Shown here: piece by piece, positions 1 to 6,055 of the stretch
How positions within the stretch are numbered: the first letter of the stretch is position 1
Layout: each line of letters starts with the position of its first letter
Source: an uncultured Bacillota bacterium
GTDB lineage: Bacteria > Bacillota > Dehalobacteriia > UBA7702
Reading direction: 5' to 3'
Assembly: GCA_902766525.1 (NCBI GenBank)
Contig: CACXDX010000091.1
Location: forward strand, 1 to 10,773
DNA: 10,773 bases
Made by a program: the position numbers and the translations under genes
The notes under the pieces: model-generated
Seen by the model: the letters and a program-made list of their open reading frames with translations, nothing else
What the model was told of the DNA's origin: nothing
Databases searched by the model: none

Positions 1-24
1 CCTATACATTTTCGGCGTATAGCC
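1..24 (-). terminator. possible hairpin downstream of tRNA-Val, cut by window edge
   Basis: Bases 2-7 (CTATAC) and 17-22 (GTATAG) are inverted repeats that would form a 6-bp stem about 20 bases past the 3' end of the minus-strand tRNA. Whether a U-tract follows cannot be seen, because the window ends here. It could be the tRNA terminator or part of a neighbouring element. This is a weak call. Confidence 0.25.
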
Positions 25-42
25 TTTGTACAGGTCTTTTTA

Positions 43-119
43 TGGTGGAGCTAATTGGATTCGAACCAGTGGCCTCTACGATGTCAACGTAGCGCTCTAA
101 CCAACTGAGCTATAGCTCC
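43..119 (-). tRNA. tRNA-Val, anticodon GAC
   Basis: Read on the minus strand, this 77-base element folds as a full cloverleaf. The acceptor arms GGAGCTA (113-119) and TAGCTCC (47-53) pair, the discriminator is A, and the CCA end is encoded at 43-45. The D-arm has the usual AGCTCAGTTGGTTAGAGC form and the T-arm contains GGTTCGAATCC. The anticodon stem CTACG/CGTAG encloses the loop TTGACAT, giving anticodon GAC at 83-85, which reads GUC and GUU valine codons. It has its own promoter about 10 bases upstream of the mature 5' end, so it is probably expressed independently of the divergent operon to its right. Confidence 0.97.
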
Positions 120-136
120 GAAAAGTGAACAATAGT

Positions 137-165
137 ATTATCCTATATCTTGCTTGAATTGTCAA
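137..165 (-). promoter_or_regulatory. sigma70-type promoter of tRNA-Val
   Basis: On the minus strand a perfect -35 box TTGACA (160-165) is followed after exactly 17 bases by the -10 box GATAAT (137-142, five of six consensus bases). Transcription would start near base 130, leaving a leader of about 10 bases before the tRNA. Such a strong promoter is expected for a stable RNA gene. Confidence 0.85.
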
Positions 166-267
166 GGGTTTTTTCGGATTCTTTTCTCTGCTTTACGCTT
201 AAGAGCTTCTTCGCTTTAATATAAAAAAGAAAAAATGAAAGTCGTCCATGAAATCACGGTGTCAATG

Positions 268-296
268 TTGCATTTTGGCTTAAAATCTGTTATCTT
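268..296 (+). promoter_or_regulatory. candidate promoter of the unknown-trmB-thrC operon
   Basis: TTGCAT (268-273) and TATCTT (291-296) are separated by 17 bases, each with four of six consensus bases. The site lies in an AT-rich stretch and would start transcription about 25 bases before the first gene. Other AT-rich hexamers nearby could serve instead, so the exact boxes are uncertain. Confidence 0.5.
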
Positions 297-328
297 ATTA
301 TATAACACTTGACAAAGGAGTTAATGAA

Positions 329-688
329 ATGGAAACGATCAAAGCAAAGTTAAAAGAATATCTGGCCATGGATCATGAATTGGAATTTGCTGAATTCAAT
401 GACTATTATCAGCAGATCATGTCCGAGTTGAACAGTAATTATCAGAACTATGATGAGAATGCTTTGCTGACCATGAAATATGTTTTGAGTACCGTTGCCG
501 TTAACGCTCGGGCCTGGGGTTCCAGGAAAGATAAAAACAGTAAAAAATACAAGAAAATTTCGGAGAAGGCTCAGTTTTGGGTTGATGCCATTACTTATAA
601 ACTGAAAAAGGAATTGGGTTATACCTCGGAAATGATCGATGAGGCCGATGTCAAAATCGATGAGGAAATGCGTCCCGAAGCCAAATAA
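329..688 (+). CDS. small hypothetical protein, 119 aa, upstream of trmB
   Basis: I do not recognise this protein. It has no signal peptide, membrane segment or cysteines. It looks like a soluble, mostly helical, highly charged protein with an acidic N-terminal half, a lysine-rich patch (around residues 66-79, RKDKNSKKYKKISEK) and an acidic tail ending EEMRPEAK. The start is supported by AAAGGAG at 314-320, eight bases before the ATG. Its stop lies only three bases before the trmB start, so the two are almost certainly co-transcribed and trmB may depend on it for translation. The position next to a tRNA-modification gene and a tRNA gene, with a lysine-rich patch, is compatible with an RNA-associated role, but that is only inference. 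The coding call is firm; the function is unknown. Confidence 0.8.
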   Translation: METIKAKLKEYLAMDHELEFAEFNDYYQQIMSELNSNYQNYDENALLTMKYVLSTVAVNARAWGSRKDKNSKKYKKISEKAQFWVDAITYKLKKELGYTSEMIDEADVKIDEEMRPEAK

Positions 689-691
689 ACG

Positions 692-1330
692 ATGCGGTTA
701 AGAAGTATTCCCGGTATTGAAGAAAAAATCAAAAATGAATTTCCGCGTATCGTTTTCTTTGAAGAAGAAGAGTTAAGAGATTTTTGGCCGACCTATTTTG
801 GATCACTTGAAGGAATTACCCTGGAAATCGGAATGGGGAGAGGTCAATTTCTGAACGAAATGCGTCTCAGAGAACCTAAAAAAAAATTTGTTGCCGTGGA
901 GATGCGCAATGAGATGATCTATCCTGCTGCGCGGAAATTCGGTGATGACTGCCAAAACGTCGCTGTTATCAGCGGACGCGCGGATTATCTTTCCCGCTGG
1001 TTTCAAAAGGAGTCGGTGGAAAGGATTTTTCTGAACTTTTCCGATCCCTGGCCGAAAAGGGCTCATCGTAAACGTCGTTTGAGCCATGAGAACTATTTGA
1101 AGCTTTATCGAGACATCCTTATTCCCGGGGGAGATATTTTTTTCCGCACTGATGTGGCCTCTCTGATGGAATTTACGCTTACGGAAATGTCTCGCTGCGG
1201 TTTTTCTCTCATAGATGTCAGTTTGGATTTTCATCACAGTAAATATTTTGATGGTATCACCACCGAATACGAAGATAAAAAATGCAAGGATGGGCCCATA
1301 TATTATGCTCATTTTATCTTGCCGAAATGA
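692..1330 (+). CDS. trmB: tRNA (guanine-N7-)-methyltransferase TrmB
   Basis: TrmB transfers a methyl group from S-adenosylmethionine to N7 of guanine 46 in the variable loop of tRNAs, a cytoplasmic modification that stabilises the tRNA core. The 212-aa length fits the bacterial family. The Rossmann-type SAM-binding motif is LEIGMGRGQF (residues 44-53). The family signature FSDPWPK (116-122) contains the conserved Asp118 and is followed by the basic run RAHRKRRLS. The C-terminal TEYE motif is at 190-193. The N-terminus MRLRSIPG matches the usual family start. There is no strong Shine-Dalgarno before the ATG, and the upstream stop is only three bases away, which suggests translational coupling to the preceding small gene. 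The stop region supplies GAGG for the next gene, thrC. Confidence 0.95.
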   Translation: MRLRSIPGIEEKIKNEFPRIVFFEEEELRDFWPTYFGSLEGITLEIGMGRGQFLNEMRLREPKKKFVAVEMRNEMIYPAARKFGDDCQNVAVISGRADYLSRWFQKESVERIFLNFSDPWPKRAHRKRRLSHENYLKLYRDILIPGGDIFFRTDVASLMEFTLTEMSRCGFSLIDVSLDFHHSKYFDGITTEYEDKKCKDGPIYYAHFILPK

Positions 1331-1339
1331 GGTATTTTT

Positions 1340-2833
1340 ATGTATATAAGCACACGGGGCGGGTCCGCACCCATCAGCGCGTCCGCGGCGATCTATAAAG
1401 GGATCGCAGCCGACGGAGGTCTTTTTGTTCCCGAGGAAATCATGGCTTTCCCCGATGAGCTTTGGCCGAAACTGCCGGAAATGTCCTATAAAGAATTGGC
1501 AAAGACGATCTTTCGTCTTTATCTCGATGATTTCAGTGAAGAAGAAATCGATCGTGTTGTCGATAAAGCTTACGGTGAACAGTTTGACGATGCGGAAATC
1601 GCGCCTCTCCACGCTATTTCCGGTAATCGTTATATCCTCGAGCTGTGGCACGGACCTACGGCGGCTTTTAAAGATATGGCGCTTCAGGCTCTGCCTCATT
1701 TACTGACCATATCCATGGAAAAACAGGCGGGAGCAAAGGAAGTCGTCATTCTTGTCGCCACTTCCGGTGATACGGGCAAAGCTGCTTTGGAAGGATTTGC
1801 CGATGTCGATAAGACAAAAATCATTGTTTTTTATCCCAATGGCGGGGTCAGCAATATTCAGCGTTTACAAATGGCGACGCAAACCGGAAAAAATACTTTT
1901 GTTGTTGCTTTGGAAGGCAATTTCGATGATTGTCAGCGCGGTGTCAAGGAAATCTTCGGAGATAAAGAATTCAATGATTTCCTTGATAAAAAGGGATATC
2001 GTCTTTCCTCGGCCAACTCCATTAACTGGGGGCGTTTGCTGCCCCAGATCGTTTATTATTTCAAAGCGTATGCCGCTCTTTGCCGGGATAAAGTTGTTGC
2101 GCTCGGAGACTCTTTTGATGTTGTCGTTCCCACGGGCAACTTCGGCAATATCCTCGCCGCTTACTATGGAAAATGTATGGGCTTACCGATTTCGACGCTT
2201 TTATGCGCTTCCAATAAGAATAAAGTTTTGACCGATGTTATCGGCGATGGTCATTACGATAAGCGGCGTGAGTTTTTCCGCACTTCTTCTCCGTCGATGG
2301 ATATTCTTGTTTCCAGTAATTTTGAGCGTTTTGTTTTTGAGCTTTGCGATCGTGACGCAAATCAGGTCAAATCACTTTTCACCGCTCTTGACAAAGAAGG
2401 TCATTATCAACTCCCCGATGACGCCGTGAAAAAAATGCAAAGCATTATGGTCGGAGAATATGCCGGTGAAGAGGAAACTTTGGCCATGATCGGCGAAGTA
2501 AAAGGAACAGACGGCTATATTCTCGATCCTCACACAGCTGTTGCCGTAAAGGCATTGGCAAAGTATGATGCCGGGCATGATCGCGGCGGCAAAGCATGTG
2601 TGATTGATTCCACAGCCAATCCCTTTAAGTTCAACAAAGCGGTTTACGATGGAATATTCGGTGAAAACGCATCGGCGGATATGGATGAGTTTGAAATTTC
2701 AGCGTCGCTCAGTGAAAAGACCGGAATGACGATTCACCGCGGTCTTGCCGATCTTGATCTAAAACCGGTGCTTCATAAGAGCGTGGTGAAAAAGGATGAA
2801 ATGAAAGAAGTCGTTGCCGAAATCCTAAAATAA
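1340..2833 (+). CDS. thrC: threonine synthase
   Basis: This PLP enzyme converts O-phosphohomoserine and water to L-threonine and phosphate, the last step of threonine biosynthesis. The N-terminus (STRGG, then GIAADGGLFVPE) is typical of the family. The Schiff-base lysine is K111 in HGPTAAFKD. The phosphate-binding loop SGDTGKAAL is at 142-150 and the glycine-rich PTGNFGN at 264-270. At 497 aa it is longer than the E. coli enzyme (about 428 aa) and matches the longer form common in clostridia. The start is supported by GAGG at 1329-1332, overlapping the trmB stop. Other threonine-pathway genes (hom, thrB) are not adjacent, so it sits alone among unrelated functions. A strong hairpin 22 bases after the stop probably ends the operon. 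Confidence 0.97.
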   Translation: MYISTRGGSAPISASAAIYKGIAADGGLFVPEEIMAFPDELWPKLPEMSYKELAKTIFRLYLDDFSEEEIDRVVDKAYGEQFDDAEIAPLHAISGNRYILELWHGPTAAFKDMALQALPHLLTISMEKQAGAKEVVILVATSGDTGKAALEGFADVDKTKIIVFYPNGGVSNIQRLQMATQTGKNTFVVALEGNFDDCQRGVKEIFGDKEFNDFLDKKGYRLSSANSINWGRLLPQIVYYFKAYAALCRDKVVALGDSFDVVVPTGNFGNILAAYYGKCMGLPISTLLCASNKNKVLTDVIGDGHYDKRREFFRTSSPSMDILVSSNFERFVFELCDRDANQVKSLFTALDKEGHYQLPDDAVKKMQSIMVGEYAGEEETLAMIGEVKGTDGYILDPHTAVAVKALAKYDAGHDRGGKACVIDSTANPFKFNKAVYDGIFGENASADMDEFEISASLSEKTGMTIHRGLADLDLKPVLHKSVVKKDEMKEVVAEILK

Positions 2834-2854
2834 ATCATTGTTCAGAAGAATATT

Positions 2855-2887
2855 CCGACAGGATGTCCGAAAAGGGTATCCTGTCGG
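2855..2887 (+). terminator. intrinsic terminator after thrC
   Basis: Bases 2855-2868 and 2874-2887 pair over 14 base pairs, including two G-U pairs, around the 5-base loop GAAAA. The outer arms are CCGACAGGAT and ATCCTGTCGG. The stem is very strong, but only TTT follows before GAT, so the U-tract is short and termination may be partial. It lies between thrC and the GyrI-like gene and probably separates two transcription units. Confidence 0.7.
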
Positions 2888-2942
2888 TTTGATATGGGAA
2901 CAGTTAAATATATCGAACACAGATTTTTCAAAGGGGTACACG

Positions 2943-3578
2943 ATGATTTTTGATTTTAAAAAGGAATACAGAGAATTATACCTGCCGAAGGTGAAGCCTG
3001 TTTTGGTCGATGTTGCAAAAGCCGCTTATATCGCCGTTGCCGGCGAAGGGGATCCCAATAAAGAAAACGGTTCCTATCAGCATGCGCTTACTGTTTTGTA
3101 CAGTCTTGCCTATACGCTGAAAATGAGTTATAAAACCGACTATGTCATTGAGCATTTTTATCCTTATGTCGTTCCGCCTTTGGAGGGATTATGGTGGACG
3201 GAAAAAGGAGATTTTCGTGTTGACGGTGATAAAGATGCTTTACACTGGATATCGCTGCTGCGTTTGCCGGAGTTCATTCGTGAAGAAGATTTCAATTGGG
3301 CAAAGGAGACCGCGGCAAAGAAGAAGAAAATCGATTGTGAGAAAGCTTTTATCTATTCCTTTGAGGAAGGCCTCTGTGCTCAGATGATGCATATCGGTTC
3401 ATATGATGAGGAATCAAAATCCATGGAGCTGCTGGAGCGTTTTATTGATGAGATGGGTTATACCGCGGATCACAATGAGAAACGGCACCACCATGAGATC
3501 TATCTTTCCGATCCCCGAAAAACAAGCCGGGAGAAACTCAAAACGGTGCTTCGTGTCCCGGTCAAAAAGAAGAAATAA
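2943..3578 (+). CDS. GyrI-like small-molecule-binding domain protein
   Basis: This 211-aa protein is a stand-alone GyrI-like (AraC effector-binding type) domain without a DNA-binding part. The opening KKEYRELYLPK, then YIAVAGEGDPN, SYQHALTVLYSLAYTLKMSYKTD, VVPPLEGLWW and EGLCAQMMHIGSYDEE are the conserved blocks of the branch common in Bacillota. The ending HHEIYLSDPRKTSREKLKTVLR is equally typical. GyrI relatives bind drugs or toxins; some have been reported to hydrolyse cyclopropanoid DNA-alkylating antibiotics, and E. coli GyrI protects gyrase. The ligand here cannot be read from sequence. The frame is open from a TTG at 2838, but that would translate through the terminator hairpin. The ATG at 2943 has AAAGGGG (2930-2936) at good spacing and begins exactly where homology-like sequence begins. 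A weak promoter (TTGATA at 2889, TATCGA at 2911) could serve it. Confidence 0.85.
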   Translation: MIFDFKKEYRELYLPKVKPVLVDVAKAAYIAVAGEGDPNKENGSYQHALTVLYSLAYTLKMSYKTDYVIEHFYPYVVPPLEGLWWTEKGDFRVDGDKDALHWISLLRLPEFIREEDFNWAKETAAKKKKIDCEKAFIYSFEEGLCAQMMHIGSYDEESKSMELLERFIDEMGYTADHNEKRHHHEIYLSDPRKTSREKLKTVLRVPVKKKK

Positions 3579-3627
3579 TCGTTTGTTTTTTTAATAATTA
3601 TTTAATGATAAAGCGAAAGGGAGATAT

Positions 3628-4569
3628 ATGATGTCGGAAATCTCACGGGACAAAAAATTGGTCAGGCAGGTTTCTGCTGCTTCTATTGTCGTAAATCTGC
3701 TGTTGTCATTGATGAAGCTTTTTGCCGGGGTCATTGCCCATTCCGGTGCGATGATTTCCGATGCCGTTCATTCTGCTTCCGACGTATTCAGCACTTTTAT
3801 TGTTTTGATTGGCTACAATGCCGCGCAAAAGGAAGAAGATCACGATCATCCTTACGGTCATGAACGGCTGGAATGTGTTGCCGCCATTGTTTTGGCCACT
3901 TGTTTGATCGTTGTCGGTGTTGAAATCGGCTGGAGCGGGATCGAAAAGATCAGAAGCGGAATTCAGGGCGAACTTGCCGTTCCCGGGGTGCTCGCGTTGT
4001 GGGCGGCGGTAATTTCCGTTTTGGCAAAAGAAGTCATGTTCTGGGTGACCCGGGCTGCGGCGAAAAAAATTGATTCCGGCGCATTGATGGCCGATGCCTG
4101 GCATCATCGCAGCGATGCGCTTTCCTCCGTCGGCAGTTTTGTCGGTATATTCGGAGCGCGGCTCGGCTTTCCTATTCTTGATCCGATTGCAGCGGTGTTG
4201 ATCTGCGTTTTTATTCTTAAGGCCGGTATCGATATATTCAGAGACGCTCTCGGGAAAATGGTCGATCACTCCTGTGATAAAGATACATTGGACAGTATGA
4301 AGCAGTGCATTGTCGGGGTGGAAGGTGTAGAAGCCATCGATATGATCCGGACTCGGGTTTTCGGTTCCAAATATTATGTTGATATTGAAATCGCCGTCGA
4401 TCGTTTCATCAGCGTCGAAGCCGCGCATATTATTGCCGAAGCCGTTCACGACCGAATTGAAGAAGATTTTCCCAAAGTAAAACATTGCATGGTACATGTA
4501 AATCCGCTCGGTGCGCATGACGAGGTAAAGGGGAAAGAAGGGGAATGGAATGAATACAACTGTCATTGA
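3628..4569 (+). CDS. cation diffusion facilitator (CDF) metal exporter, zinc-type
   Basis: CDF transporters are inner-membrane proteins that export divalent metals in exchange for protons. This 313-aa protein has about six membrane segments in its first 205 residues and a soluble C-terminal domain. The transport-site residues are visible in TM2 (H48 and D52 in DAVHSASD) and TM5 (H159 and D163 in WHHRSD). An HxxxD/HxxxD quartet is the pattern associated with zinc (also Co or Cd) rather than manganese. The loop DHDHPYGHER (71-80) corresponds to the YiiP loop with the second metal site. The C-terminal KHCMVHVNPLG resembles the metal-binding end of the cytoplasmic domain. AAAGGGAG at 3616-3623 supports ATG 3628 or the adjacent ATG 3631. 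Its last 20 bases overlap the next gene, implying translational coupling. Confidence 0.93.
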   Translation: MMSEISRDKKLVRQVSAASIVVNLLLSLMKLFAGVIAHSGAMISDAVHSASDVFSTFIVLIGYNAAQKEEDHDHPYGHERLECVAAIVLATCLIVVGVEIGWSGIEKIRSGIQGELAVPGVLALWAAVISVLAKEVMFWVTRAAAKKIDSGALMADAWHHRSDALSSVGSFVGIFGARLGFPILDPIAAVLICVFILKAGIDIFRDALGKMVDHSCDKDTLDSMKQCIVGVEGVEAIDMIRTRVFGSKYYVDIEIAVDRFISVEAAHIIAEAVHDRIEEDFPKVKHCMVHVNPLGAHDEVKGKEGEWNEYNCH

Positions 4570-5326
4570 TTATACCAATTTTAAAAGAGAACATCTTTGC
4601 TGTGTACTTCGGGACAGAAATGGGGAAGGACGGATTGCCGCCAAACGCGATTGGCTGGAAAAGGTTTTTGAAGACGGTCTTGTTTTACGCAAAGGGGATG
4701 TGAACGGACGTGTCTTTTTGGAATATATGCCGGCGGAATATTGCTGGTTTCCGGTTGACGCTCCGGGTTATATGTTTATCCATTGTTACCGAATAGATGA
4801 GAAATTTGAAAATCTCGGTTATGAGGAGGATTTATGGCGGGAATGTATTGCCGAGAGCAGAATCAAGCATAAAAAAGGACTCTGTGTTATTGTCGGACGT
4901 GAAAATCTGCCCAATCTGAACCGGAGAGATGATTTTTTGGAACGGGGTTTTAAAGTATGTGATCGGGCCGATCCTTATTTCGAGCTGATGTATCTTCCTT
5001 TTAATGAGGGTGAAGCGGATACTCCCCGTTTTATGGAAGGAATCGAAGATGCGGAGGTCGATGACGGCTGGGTCTTGTTTTACAGCCATCAATGTCCTCA
5101 TACGGCTAAAATCGTGGAACGGCTGAAAAAAAAAGCAGGCGAAGCCGGAATCGAATTAAAGACGGTTCTTTTGGAAAAGCAGAAAGAAACCGGACGCATC
5201 CCTTTGATCCCGTCGGTCTATACGACTTTCGCTTTGTTTAAAGACGGCCGTTTCATTACACATGAAATGCTTTCTCCCGCAAAATTCGCGAAAATAATCA
5301 AGGGAAAAGCGGAGGATAAAGCTTGA
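4550..5326 (+). CDS. YoaP-like protein: GNAT domain plus thioredoxin-like domain
   Basis: The 258-aa protein resembles Bacillus YoaP (similar length). Residues 1-150 look like a GNAT acetyltransferase-type fold (EYMPAEYCWFPVDAPGYMFIHCYRID, then GLCVIVGRENLPNL, FLERGFKVCDRADPYFELMYLP). Residues 173-258 form a YoaP-type thioredoxin-like domain starting WVLFYSHQCPHT, with one redox-type cysteine (C182 in CPHT), followed by RIPLIPSVYTTFALFKDGRFI. The second cysteine of a classical CxxC pair is replaced, so disulfide exchange of the thioredoxin type is unlikely; a binding or monothiol role is more plausible. The substrate is unknown for the family. It starts inside the CDF transporter gene with AGAAGGGG (4536-4543) as ribosome site. 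The 20-base overlap suggests the two proteins are made together, perhaps in response to metal or thiol stress. Confidence 0.85.
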   Translation: MNTTVIDYTNFKREHLCCVLRDRNGEGRIAAKRDWLEKVFEDGLVLRKGDVNGRVFLEYMPAEYCWFPVDAPGYMFIHCYRIDEKFENLGYEEDLWRECIAESRIKHKKGLCVIVGRENLPNLNRRDDFLERGFKVCDRADPYFELMYLPFNEGEADTPRFMEGIEDAEVDDGWVLFYSHQCPHTAKIVERLKKKAGEAGIELKTVLLEKQKETGRIPLIPSVYTTFALFKDGRFITHEMLSPAKFAKIIKGKAEDKA

Positions 5327-5446
5327 GAAACCCTTTTAAAAAAGTATTTTTGTGATTCAATTTTTTTGACATGGAAAGCGGCGATCTCGGCCTCGACGAT
5401 CGGTTGGCTGAATATAGAAAAAATCCACTAATAACGTCTGATTCTC

Positions 5447-5475
5447 TTGACTTTACTCAAAACATTTGCTAAAAT
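5447..5475 (+). promoter_or_regulatory. sigma70-type promoter of the hydCBA operon
   Basis: TTGACT (5447-5452) and TAAAAT (5470-5475) are separated by exactly 17 bases, each with five of six consensus bases. Transcription should start near 5482, giving a leader of about 76 bases before hydC. The rest of the 231-base intergenic region contains no convincing gene and no clear terminator for the YoaP-like gene. Confidence 0.8.
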
Positions 5476-5495
5476 CATATGTGGAGTGTTTTGCG

Positions 5496-5513
5496 TTTTT
5501 AACATATTAAATC
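5496..5513 (+). promoter_or_regulatory. possible Rex (NADH/NAD+ sensor) operator
   Basis: The 18-base site TTTTTAA-CATA-TTAAATC has the layout of a Rex operator (TTGTTAA, four bases, TTAACAA). The left half matches 6 of 7 and the right half 4 of 7, and the inner TTTAA/TTAAA arms are a perfect inverted repeat. It lies about 15-32 bases past the predicted start of transcription, where a bound repressor would block elongation. Rex controls hydrogenase and fermentation genes in many Bacillota, so the context fits. AT-rich DNA gives such matches by chance, hence the low confidence. Confidence 0.35.
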
Positions 5514-5521
5514 GTTAAATA

Positions 5522-5547
5522 CCCACATGTTTTTCATGAAATGGGGG
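5522..5547 (+). promoter_or_regulatory. leader hairpin overlapping the hydC ribosome binding site
   Basis: CCCA (5522-5525) can pair with TGGG (5542-5545), and CATG (5526-5529) with CATG (5535-5538) around a T5 loop, with a 3-base bulge AAA. The 3' arm covers part of the G-run GGGGG (5543-5547), the only Shine-Dalgarno-like sequence before the hydC ATG at 5558. The fold could lower translation initiation. The stem is short and may be marginal. Confidence 0.35.
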
Positions 5548-5557
5548 AAAAAGCAGC

Positions 5558-6055
5558 ATGCAAAATCAATGCGACACATCTACCGTGGATATGGCTCAGG
5601 TCGCAGCGATCGCCGCTCGTTATAAAAACGAACCCGATCAGCTTATGCGTATCCTTTTGGAGATCCAGTCAGTCTGCGGTAATGCCATCCCGCGGGAAGC
5701 GGCGACCGTGATCAGCAGTGTCACCGGTATACCCGAGGTGGAGATCTACGGATTTATTACTTTCTATGCGATGCTCTCGGATAAACCGCGGGGGCAATAT
5801 ATCATTCGTATGTGCAAGAGTGCGCCCTGCCATATTGTCGGCGCGCGGGAAGTAGCTCAGGCCATTTGCGATTGTCTCGGTATTGCTCCGGGAGAAACAA
5901 CCGCCGATGGTTTGTTTACGTTGGAATTTTGCGAATGTATCGGACTTTGCGATACGGCGCCTGCGATTATGATCAATGATGCCGTATATACCAATTTGAC
6001 GCCTCAATCCGCCGTCAGCCTTATCAGAGCTTATCAGCAAGGAGGTGTCTGCTAA
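5558..6055 (+). CDS. hydC: NADH-dependent [FeFe]-hydrogenase gamma subunit (NuoE-like)
   Basis: This 165-aa protein has the layout of NuoE/HydC: an N-terminal helical part (residues 10-65, ending GIPEVEIYGFITFY) and a thioredoxin-like domain holding one [2Fe-2S] cluster. The four ligands are C86 and C91 (MCKSAPC) and C127 and C131 (CIGLC), the family's Cx4C...Cx3C spacing. In the complex it docks on the NuoF-like subunit and takes part in electron transfer near the NADH site. A NuoE of complex I would look similar; the neighbouring [FeFe]-hydrogenase gene and absence of other nuo genes assign it to a hydrogenase. The ATG has only a G-rich site ten bases upstream. Its stop overlaps the hydB start as TAATG, with the strong AAGGAGGTG inside its last codons. 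Confidence 0.93.
   Translation: MQNQCDTSTVDMAQVAAIAARYKNEPDQLMRILLEIQSVCGNAIPREAATVISSVTGIPEVEIYGFITFYAMLSDKPRGQYIIRMCKSAPCHIVGAREVAQAICDCLGIAPGETTADGLFTLEFCECIGLCDTAPAIMINDAVYTNLTPQSAVSLIRAYQQGGVC
6039..6047 (+). promoter_or_regulatory. near-perfect Shine-Dalgarno of hydB
   Basis: AAGGAGGTG lies inside the end of hydC, seven bases before the hydB ATG at 6055, and matches the anti-Shine-Dalgarno of 16S rRNA over nine bases. It is much stronger than the G-run in front of hydC, so HydB may be made at a higher rate than first-gene translation would allow. Confidence 0.85.

Noticed and set aside
235..312. 25-residue open frame upstream of the first gene
   Set aside because: There is no Shine-Dalgarno, it overlaps the candidate promoter of the next gene, and it shows no protein-like pattern.
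803..1699. Minus-strand open frame across the trmB/thrC junction
   Set aside because: It crosses two well-supported genes, is low-complexity and basic in composition, and has no supporting start signal.
1340..2833. Leader-peptide or T-box attenuator controlling thrC
   Set aside because: The gene begins nine bases after trmB, leaving no leader. No run of Thr codons or T-box-like structure is present.
2838..2942. TTG start extending the GyrI-like protein by 35 residues
   Set aside because: The extension translates the terminator hairpin, lacks a ribosome site and does not look like the family. The ATG at 2943 is well supported.
3579..3627. Terminator between the GyrI-like gene and the CDF gene
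   Set aside because: The T-run at 3586-3592 is not preceded by a stable hairpin.
3706..4566. Minus-strand open frame opposite the CDF transporter gene
   Set aside because: The plus-strand protein has clear membrane and metal-site motifs. The antisense frame has none.
5327..5370. Terminator after the YoaP-like gene
   Set aside because: Only A/T-rich runs that could form a weak AT stem are present; I see no GC-containing hairpin before the T-runs.
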